Shown: positions 38,301 to 46,100 of the stretch, in pieces
How positions within the stretch are numbered: the stretch's first letter is position 1
How the letters are laid out: every line of letters starts with the position of its first letter
Source: UBA1412 sp964609795
Lineage (GTDB): Bacteria > Verrucomicrobiota > Verrucomicrobiia > Limisphaerales > UBA1412
Reading direction: 5' to 3'
Length of the DNA: 64,000 nt
NCBI GenBank assembly: GCA_964609795.1
Contig: CAZSTC010000003.1
Location: 1-64,000 of the forward strand
Position numbers and translations under genes: made by a program
The notes under the pieces: model-generated
Database searches by the model: none
What the model was told of the DNA's origin: nothing
The model's input: only the letters and a program-made list of their open reading frames with translations

Positions 38301-41300
38301 AATGTGATTGGGTAAAAAATAATTTTCTCTCATTACGTATGGGCTATTTAACCACACACCTTAAGAATCGTGGTTGGTACCCTAAAGTGGCTGTTCCCAC
38401 TTTTTCGCAATCTGGAGGCGAGCTATTACAGGACACACAGATTTACCTGGCCGGAGGAGGAACAGTTTATTACACACTGGATGGATCTGATCCAAGGCTT
38501 CCAGGCGGAGAGCTGAACAGCGCTTCTTTAAAATTAGAACCTTCTTTTTCAGAAGAGAGAGTACTCGTTAATAAAGGCAGTGAGTGGGATTACTACGACC
38601 TGGGCGACACCCCGGCTCGAGAAGGGACTGCTTATTGGTATCAAGCGTCACATTCGCATGAAGGTTGGGCACAAGGACCTGCCCGCTTTGGTTTTGGTGA
38701 TAAGCAATTTCAAACAGAAATCAGCCGCTATAAAATTGATGGCACTACACCGCTTGTGACGGCATATTTTTCAAAGCGCTTTGAAGTGTTTTCGGCTATA
38801 ACAATTCCGGAATTACTTCTGGAACTTAATTGTGATGACGGTGCTGTGGTTTACCTTAATGGCTATAGAATTGTGGATCAAAATATGCCTTTAGCCTATT
38901 TGACTGCTGATCTATTAGCCAATTCAGACGTTTCCGGGGCGGCCGAGGACGAGTATACTTCTTACCAGATTGATAGTAAATATCTGGTGGATGGTATAAA
39001 TACGATTTCTGTTGAAGTTCATCAAAGTAGTCCGCAGAGCGACGATCTTTATTTTGACTTGGAATTAAAAGCTTTGGGTGGTTATTCGGGTGGAGCCTCG
39101 GAAGGAATTGTAATAGCATCGCCGGGTGCTGTAATAAAGGCACGCTCATTAAGTTCTGATGGTGAATGGAGTGCAATCTCTGTAGCTGATTTCACGGTTT
39201 TCTCTGAAGCCACTGATCTCAAAGTTACTGAGCTGATGTATGCGCCTGAAACACCTGCTTGGGCAGAAGAACAGGGCTGGACTCGAGATGATTTTGCCTG
39301 GATTGAGCTTCAAAACACGGGACGTGGTATTTTGAAAATGGATGGTTTTTCTTTTGTAGAGGGCATCAATTATACCTTTCCTGTCTTTACATTGGAATCT
39401 GGCGAGTATGTAGTCCTTGCTAAAAACTTGCAGGCATTTTCAACCTTATACGACACAAATGGTATCATTCTTTTAGATAACTATTCCGGCAATCTTGCTC
39501 GGAAAGGTGAGACGCTCACCCTTTATTCGCCGAAAGGTGAAAACGTTCTTTCCTTTACATATTCCAATGAATGGTATCCGGAAACCGACCAGAATGGATA
39601 TTCATTAAATGTGGTAGATATAGAAGCCCCGTTGTCTCTCTGGAGTACATTGGAGAACTGGAAGGTCAGTGCAACTCGTGGAGGAAGCCCAGGCAGTGAT
39701 GATGGCGGTGTAATTGAACCTCCTACGCTCAGCACAATTTCCCCGGGAGAAGGAGGTCAGTTGGCGCTAAACACAGGGGATTCCGTTACTTTTTCTGTCA
39801 CTTCGAGTGGTTCAGCACCTGTGCGATATCAATGGTTCAAGAATGGTGTGGCTTTGCCGGGTACAACAAGCACCCGATACACTATCAACAATCTGACGCC
39901 TCTTCATGCAGGAGTTTACACTGTTACTGCCACAAACAGGGCCGGCAGTGTTACCAGCGAAGAATTGAACTTAACGGTCATCTTTGAATTAAAGCTCTCG
40001 TCTATTACCATTTCAGGTAATTCCTCGGTGACTGAAGGCAAAACCGCTATGTACACCTGCACTGCCAATTACAACGATGGCAGCTCAAAGCAGGTAATTC
40101 CGGATTGGTCGGTATCGCCCACTCAGTATGCCACCATAGATACCAATGGACTTCTCTCCGCTTTGGCGGAGGGTGAAGTGGATGTCACTGCATTTTACGA
40201 GGATGGCAGCATAAGCAAGACTATCTCAAAAGTTGTGACTATTGCCTCATCTATTATTCCGCCCTCATTCCTTTCACAGCCTGTGAGTCAAACAATCAGA
40301 GAAGGAGAGTCTGTCACCTTGAGTGCAACGGTCCAGGGTTCTGAGCCTTTAGTTTTTGAGTGGAATAAAAACGGTGTAATTGTGGAAGGATCTAATTCTT
40401 CTTCTTATACTATTGACAGTGTAGCCCCCTCTGACGCTGGAACTTATACTTTAACGGTTACTAATTCGAAGGGAAGTGCTACCAGCGAACCTGCTTATCT
40501 AAAGGTCGTTACCGGTAGTGGGCTTCAGCTGATGCTCGATTTTCAATTTAACGAAGGCACCGGCAGAAATACTACGGACAGTGTGAGCGGAATAGTTGCT
40601 GACTTGGGGGACAGTGTTTCAGAAGACAAACCGTTTTTCACGACAGAATCACCTTCCGGAAAACCTGGTGATTATGCAGCGCTCCTGCAAGGCTCAAGTT
40701 GGCTATTGGGATGGTTTGAAACAGCCCCCCTAGATATCTCCGAACCCTTCACTTTTGAGTCGTGGATTTGGATGAATCCTGACAGTAGCGGTTATAGAGA
40801 TTTGATTCGACTTGGAGAAACGCTCAAATTTGGTTTCGGCAATTCGGATGACTTATTTCAAGCTACCTTCCTAGGCGTTGTTGATGTAAATTCCACAATC
40901 TCGGTGCCCAGAGGTGATTGGGTACATTTGGCGTGCTCCTGGGAGCCGAATGTTGGGTTTCACTTTTTTCAAAATGGGATTGCATCCGACATGGTTCAGT
41001 CTACTGCGTTTCCTAATAATTACGTAAGTGCATCACTTTCTATTGGAGCTAATGAGAGCGGAGTAAGTCCATTCCGCGGTAGAATGGATCGGGTTCGGCT
41101 TCATAAGGGGCTTTTAAGTGCCTCTGAATTGGATTCAGACCCAATTAATCCAAAACCGGTCACGGAAAATACAATCTTATCCTATGATTTTAATTCTACC
41201 ATTCTTCCTTTTGCGAGTGATGGGACCTTCAGCATCCCTCTTTATAATGAGGATATTTCTACAACCAACCCCAACGCGGTGAATTGGTCAAACTCGACAC

Positions 41301-43087
41301 CGACTAAGGATCAAAATTGGCCAGGCTCTGAAAATGATTATTCTCTCTATATCGACAACAGCACTGTGCAAGGTAGTACTACTCACAGAATTATTTTCCC
41401 AACAGAGAAGTTGGTGTTTGAGGACCAATCCGATCCGAGTTTTTCAATGGAAGCTTGGATTAAGGGTTTTGAAAGAAGGACATCAAAGCAGGTCTTCTTG
41501 CAAATTCTTGGAAGTCCAACAGGCGGTGTACCACGTATAGCTTTTGCAGTCAGCTCAGACTTGACGGTTTACATGACAACTATGGGGCTTCAAGATATTG
41601 ATACGGGTGTTCCAATCCCGGAAGATGGAATGTGGCATCATATTGCTTGCGCATATGACCATTCAGCCCAAAAAATATACACTTATGTGGATGGTGAACT
41701 GAAAGGTGAGCTGGATTATGGTCAAGGCGTAAATTTTTCGCCCTACCAAGCTGATGTTAGAGGTTGCATTGGTAGCGAATGTTCAGGAGGTAATCACACC
41801 ACGGGTTATGTTGATCGGATTCGAGTCTACAAGGGAGTGCTTTTGCCAAGAGACCTGGACTACCAGGATTATAGCCAGGTAATAGATGTCCCGGTAATTA
41901 CTCTTCAACCCGAAAGTCAAAATGTGGATGAAGGAGAAAATGTCGTTTTCTCCGTTGCTGCAACGGGAACTGAACCCCTGACTTATCAATGGTACAAAGA
42001 TGATGTGGCTATTAATGGGGCTGTAAGTTCTTCTTACACGCTTCAGAGTGCCGTTTTAGTTGATTCAGGAAATTACTTTGTAACTGTAAGCAATGCGGGA
42101 GGCTCTGTCTCAAGTCAATCAGCGACGCTGCAGGTTAAAACACCTGTGACCGTCTTTACCGTGCGGGCGAATGATGTCGCCCGTGTTTACAAAACACAAA
42201 ATCCAGTCTTTACGTACACTATTCTCAACTCGGAGGGTGAGGATGTGACATCAATTATTTCGGGTAAGCCGACTTTAAGTACGACAGCCCTTTTAGGGAG
42301 CTCTGCAGGAACTTACCCTATTGTTCCAACAAGGGGGACATTACCCTCTTCTAATCAGTATCAGTATGTCAGAGGAACCTTAACAATCAATAAGGCAAAG
42401 CCTCAAATCACGTGGGCTTCTCCATCACCCATTGTATACGGGACTTCTTTAGGTGCCGGCCAATTAAATGCGGTTGCTGACGTCGCCGGGGTTTTTGAAT
42501 ATACTCCGCCTACAGGTACAATTCTCGAAGTGGGACTCCATGAACTTCATGTTTCATTGACTCCAACAGAGATTAATAATTATGAAATAGCTGAAAAAAC
42601 AGTTCAGCTTTCAGTTGATCCTCTTCATACATTGATTCTTGATCCCGAATCCCAGTTGGTCTCAGCCGGAGGCGGGGAGTTTAACATTCAGGTCTCTTCA
42701 ACAACGCCTTGGGTCGCAACGGGCCCTGAAGGAGAAGATTGGATTCAAATTACAAACGTTGAGTCTGATCCGGGTAATCATGGCTTGATTAGTTATCAAG
42801 TTCTTGAAAATACCCGGACCGAATCTCGCCAGGCAATCATTAAAGTTCAATCTACAGAGTTACCTTTCATATTCTCGGAGCATTTATTGACTCAAGAGCC
42901 GGCTCAACAGGAGTACCCCGTCGTGAGTTTTAAAGTAGAAGGAAACGCTCTTACACTCACTTTCACTGGAAATCTCTATGAAAGTGAGGATATGCTCTCT
43001 TGGACTTTGATCGAGGGGGCGCAACTGACTTACACGGTGGATATTTCGAATAAAAAACATAGATATTATAGGTCTATAATTGAGTAG
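35390..43087 (+). CDS. Giant secreted CotH-kinase/lamin-tail protein with added Ig, LamG, MBG and BACON domains, paralogue C
   Basis: The largest paralogue (2565 residues). Residues 1-1440 repeat the common plan: signal 1-20, beta-sandwich 21-192, SbsA-type Ig 197-298, lamin tail 303-445, chitobiase-like 455-528, CotH region 550-1000 (YRHDAEH at 861-867), chitobiase-like 1010-1272 with inserted sandwich 1055-1230, lamin tail 1275-1440. Then come modules absent from the others: Ig-like 1443-1530, BIG2-like 1533-1618, Ig-like 1622-1706, two LamG/concanavalin-like domains (1712-1910 and 1928-2160), Ig-like 2168-2250, an MBG-type region 2253-2410 (VYKTQNPVFTYTI, ITWASPSPIVYGTSL) and a BACON-like domain 2413-2500 (TPWVATGPEGEDWIQI). 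The end module is 2508-2565. The additions suggest glycan or protein binding. It starts 26 bases after paralogue B. Confidence 0.83.
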   Translation: MKKWLSIGSLLLGMLVLSHAEILTLVPSSAQWKYAKGTKEPSTSTGTWRTIAFDDSDWNTSAAPFYYGGNITQGTLLSDMRYNYSSVYLRKTFSPPSGSYENLSLRALSDDGFILWINGEEVLRFNVSPGEIAFDAVASSVVGTASWQTHDLSEYSHLLRAGEVNVVAVHAFNMSRTTSSDFAIDVELTANQTLDLLSPTINRVSPIVNSVVSDPLRLTVYFSEPVSGVTAADVLCNDTTAMEVEEITSSQYLFKFPKFDIEGPVTLKWNSTANISDNSPNHNPFIPPTESWSYTLSASVPDSDVIINEFLASNTTGLQTRSGEQADWLELYNKSNTTTDISGWYLTDSRSNLPLWQFPPRTTIPPQGYLIVFCNGWTGDPQVNGEYLANFSLSKTGEYLALVKDDGTTIAHEFHPVYPPQYSNISFGNGLYYPIPTPGKENGEGFLEPVGEVTFSEPRGYKSAPFTLSMNSTTEDAVIYYTLDGTIPTTSSTRYRDPLSIDKITCIRAIAIKAGHIDSIVSTRTWLFLEEALAQRSSVPAGWPANNTVNNHRMVYGMKQDIVNNPRYRDSIREGMTNIGTISMVTDLENLFNRSTGIYVNPSGDGITWERPASLELIDPSGGEEFQLESGVRIRGGFSRSSSNPKHSFRLFFRSEYGGKLNFPLFGNEGATEFSKVDLRTSQNYAWSYLAGNPPEYNTFIRETFTRDSQRDVGMPYTRSRFYHLFINGQYWGLYQTQERSEADFAETYLGGDDNDWDCVKSGAVASDGTIDGFSKLFQIAVQEGFSGAYRTNYNRIKGLNPDGTPNPNLPQYLDEENLIQFVLNYFFTADPDSPIGLGGNSPNNLYGLFNRVNPSGFSWYRHDAEHSMGAWRNSGVSTTYDMTARGWSMNTIGTFTPVRLHQKLMDHPDYKMRFIDLYQQTYLNKNGAMSTRSNLFRWNSRQNEVDKAIYAESARWTWDSNMTYEHWLAECDWVKNNFLSLRMGYLTTHLKNRGWYPKVAVPTFSQSGGELLQDTQIYLAGGGTVYYTLDGSDPRLPGGELNSASLKLEPSFSEERVLVNKGSEWDYYDLGDTPAREGTAYWYQASHSHEGWAQGPARFGFGDKQFQTEISRYKIDGTTPLVTAYFSKRFEVFSAITIPELLLELNCDDGAVVYLNGYRIVDQNMPLAYLTADLLANSDVSGAAEDEYTSYQIDSKYLVDGINTISVEVHQSSPQSDDLYFDLELKALGGYSGGASEGIVIASPGAVIKARSLSSDGEWSAISVADFTVFSEATDLKVTELMYAPETPAWAEEQGWTRDDFAWIELQNTGRGILKMDGFSFVEGINYTFPVFTLESGEYVVLAKNLQAFSTLYDTNGIILLDNYSGNLARKGETLTLYSPKGENVLSFTYSNEWYPETDQNGYSLNVVDIEAPLSLWSTLENWKVSATRGGSPGSDDGGVIEPPTLSTISPGEGGQLALNTGDSVTFSVTSSGSAPVRYQWFKNGVALPGTTSTRYTINNLTPLHAGVYTVTATNRAGSVTSEELNLTVIFELKLSSITISGNSSVTEGKTAMYTCTANYNDGSSKQVIPDWSVSPTQYATIDTNGLLSALAEGEVDVTAFYEDGSISKTISKVVTIASSIIPPSFLSQPVSQTIREGESVTLSATVQGSEPLVFEWNKNGVIVEGSNSSSYTIDSVAPSDAGTYTLTVTNSKGSATSEPAYLKVVTGSGLQLMLDFQFNEGTGRNTTDSVSGIVADLGDSVSEDKPFFTTESPSGKPGDYAALLQGSSWLLGWFETAPLDISEPFTFESWIWMNPDSSGYRDLIRLGETLKFGFGNSDDLFQATFLGVVDVNSTISVPRGDWVHLACSWEPNVGFHFFQNGIASDMVQSTAFPNNYVSASLSIGANESGVSPFRGRMDRVRLHKGLLSASELDSDPINPKPVTENTILSYDFNSTILPFASDGTFSIPLYNEDISTTNPNAVNWSNSTPTKDQNWPGSENDYSLYIDNSTVQGSTTHRIIFPTEKLVFEDQSDPSFSMEAWIKGFERRTSKQVFLQILGSPTGGVPRIAFAVSSDLTVYMTTMGLQDIDTGVPIPEDGMWHHIACAYDHSAQKIYTYVDGELKGELDYGQGVNFSPYQADVRGCIGSECSGGNHTTGYVDRIRVYKGVLLPRDLDYQDYSQVIDVPVITLQPESQNVDEGENVVFSVAATGTEPLTYQWYKDDVAINGAVSSSYTLQSAVLVDSGNYFVTVSNAGGSVSSQSATLQVKTPVTVFTVRANDVARVYKTQNPVFTYTILNSEGEDVTSIISGKPTLSTTALLGSSAGTYPIVPTRGTLPSSNQYQYVRGTLTINKAKPQITWASPSPIVYGTSLGAGQLNAVADVAGVFEYTPPTGTILEVGLHELHVSLTPTEINNYEIAEKTVQLSVDPLHTLILDPESQLVSAGGGEFNIQVSSTTPWVATGPEGEDWIQITNVESDPGNHGLISYQVLENTRTESRQAIIKVQSTELPFIFSEHLLTQEPAQQEYPVVSFKVEGNALTLTFTGNLYESEDMLSWTLIEGAQLTYTVDISNKKHRYYRSIIE

Positions 43088-43139
43088 AATTCCTAAAATT
43101 GACGACAATATAATCCTGGTAAAACTAAATTTAAATAGA

Positions 43140-46100
43140 ATGAGAAAGTTCTACATGTTTATTGGAATGCTTTTTTGCATAACGTTTGTTTCTTTTGCTG
43201 AAGTGTCGCTTACATCAGCGGCTGACTCTCAACCAAAGGAGGTAGAGCTTGGGGATAACGTAATCACTGAAGACACAGCTATTCCTAATATTATCATTAA
43301 TGAGATTGTTGCGAGTAACGCGACTGGCTTAAGAACCCGCAAGGGCAATTATGAGGATTGGGTAGAGCTTTTTAATCCGACCACTGAGTCCGTAAATATC
43401 AGTGGATGGTATCTGACGGACTCTCTCAACAATCTGGCTCAGTGGCAATTCCCCGATGGAGTCATTCTCAAACCAGGGGGCTTTTTAGTTGTTTTCTGCG
43501 ATGGTTGGGTTGATTCTCAACCGCTGGGAGAATATCATTCCAATTTCAGCTTAAGTAAATCGGGCGAGTACTTAGCCCTTGTTGCCGCTGATGCTGAAAC
43601 GATTGTTTATGAACTTGCACCTTCTTTTCCTCTACAATATAAGGATGCATCTTACGGATGCATTCCGGCTTCCATAGCGAACTCCGAGCAGCAGTGGGCA
43701 TATTTTAAAACTCCGACACCCGGCGCTTCCAACACAGGGACTCCGCTCTGGGGTATGGTTGAGAGTGTGACTTTTAGTGAATCTCAAGGCTACAAGAGCG
43801 GTCCCTTCAGTTTAACCTTAGAGTCACCCACGGAAGGATCGAGTATTTATTACACACTGGACGGCACAATTCCCACATCGAAATCATTCCGCTATACTGA
43901 ACCGATTTCTATAGAAACAATCACTTTTTTGAGGGCTGTTGCCATAAAAGAGGGCTATTTGGATGCTCCTGTAACAACACGCACTTGGCTCTTTATGGAG
44001 GATGTACTCACACAGCCGTCCTCCACACCCGCAGGTTGGCCAAGTTCTTATGCAGTTAATAACCATAAAATGGAATATGGTATGAATTCGTCAATAGTAA
44101 GATATAATAAAACTGCTATTCGAACTGGCATGACTAATATTCAAACCATTTCACTGGTGACCGATTTAAAAAATCTATTTGATTCAAAATCTGGGATTTA
44201 TGTTAATCCAGGGCAAGATGGTGAGGCCTGGGAACGGCCTGTTTCTGTAGAGCTTATAGACCCAAAGGGTGGGGAAGAATTTCAGATTGAAGCTGGTTTG
44301 AGGATAAGAGGAGCTTTTAGTCGCAGCAGCAGCAATCCTAAACATTCTCTTCGCCTCTTTTTCAGGGACAGTTATGGAGGAAAACTGAACTTTCCGCTAT
44401 TTGAAGGTGAAGGCGCTGACACATTCGATAAGGTAGACTTACGCACTTCTCAGAATTTTTCCTGGTCTTTTGAAGGTTCCCCTTACAACACGTTTATACG
44501 AGAAACATTTTCACGAGACGCTCAGGGAGATTTTGGTATGCAATATACTCGCAGCCGCTACTACCATCTTTTTATTAATGGACAGTATTGGGGATTGTAT
44601 CAAACACAGGAGCGCAGCGATTCTGATTATGCCAAAACTTATTATGGAGGATCGGGTGACGACTGGGATTGTATAAAAACATCTCAGCCGGGTTATTACA
44701 CTGAAGCTTCTGATGGGAACATAAATGCTTTCAGTGATCTTTATAATATTGCCGTCAAACAGGGATTTTCCGGACTGTACTCGACAAATTATAATTGGAT
44801 TAAGGGAGTCAATCCTGATGGTACTCCCATTCCAGAATCACCGGTTTATTTGGATGAAGATAATCTAATTGCCTACATGTTGATTACGTATTTTGCTCGT
44901 GACCCAGATTGCCCTGTGGCGGTCAACAGCCATGCAAATAATCTCTATGGGCTTTATAATCGAGTCAATCCTACCGGTTTCAAATGGTTCAAGCATGACG
45001 GCGAGCACTCAATGGCGGCTAATCGCTCGTATCCGGTGACAACGGATCTCACTTCTCACGGTTGGCATTTGAATACTTTGGCTAATTTTAATCCGATGCG
45101 TCTGCACCAGAAATTGATGGATCATCCGGATTATAAAATGCGCTGGGTGGACACTGTCCAAAAAGAAATGCTTAATCCGGGCGGTGCATTGACATTGAGC
45201 AACAGCTTGGCTCGCTGGAATAAGCGCCAGGCTGAAATTGACCAAGCTATCATTTTGGAGTCAGCCAGATGGGGACATGGCCGTGATCGCGGTGACTGGT
45301 TAAGGGAATGCGATTACGTTAAAGAGAGCTTTATTTCATTAAGTGCCGATTACTTAATGAAAAATTTTAAAAGCAGGGGGTGGTTCCCTGCAATAGAGGC
45401 TCCTATTATTTCTGATATAATGCGTTCCAATGAAAGCATCACTTTTACTCTTTCTGGAGCCCTTAACCTTTATTACACTTTAAATGGGGATGATCCTCGA
45501 TTGCCGGGCGGAGAATTAAATCCCTTTGCCAATAAATTGGTAGCCCAGCCTGTAGGAGAGAAGACCCTAATAGGCAAAGGAGAAACTTGGAGATATTTTG
45601 ATGAAGGGATTGCTCCTCCTAAAGACGGTATGTTTTTCTGGTATCAAAAGGGATATTCTTACAATTACTGGAAAGAGGGGGCCGGGAGGTTCGGCTTTGG
45701 TTCTCGGCCGGTAAAAACATCTATCAACCGCTACAAAACCGACACAAACGAACCTCTGATAACCGCGTATTTTTCAAAAACATTTGAGGTTACATCTGCC
45801 AGTTTAGTTCCGGGGTTGACCATAGATATTAATGCAGACGATGGTGCTGTTGTATACATTAATGGTAGCCGTGTTTTGCTGCATAATATGGAGACTGGAT
45901 ACAATTATTATTCCTATGCTAAGTCCGAAGTCTCTGGCTCTGACGAGAACACCTATTTTTCCTACGAAATCGATAGTAAATATCTGGTCGATGGTGAAAA
46001 CATGATTTCAGTAGAAATTCACCAAGGTAGTCCGGAAAGCGATGATTTCTATTTTGATCTGGAACTCTCAACGATGTCCGGACAAAGCGAATATGGCACT

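Noticed and set aside
43080..43140. TTG start giving paralogue D an extra 20 residues and overlap with paralogue C
   Set aside because: The extra residues are not signal-like. The ATG at 43140 begins directly with a good signal peptide.
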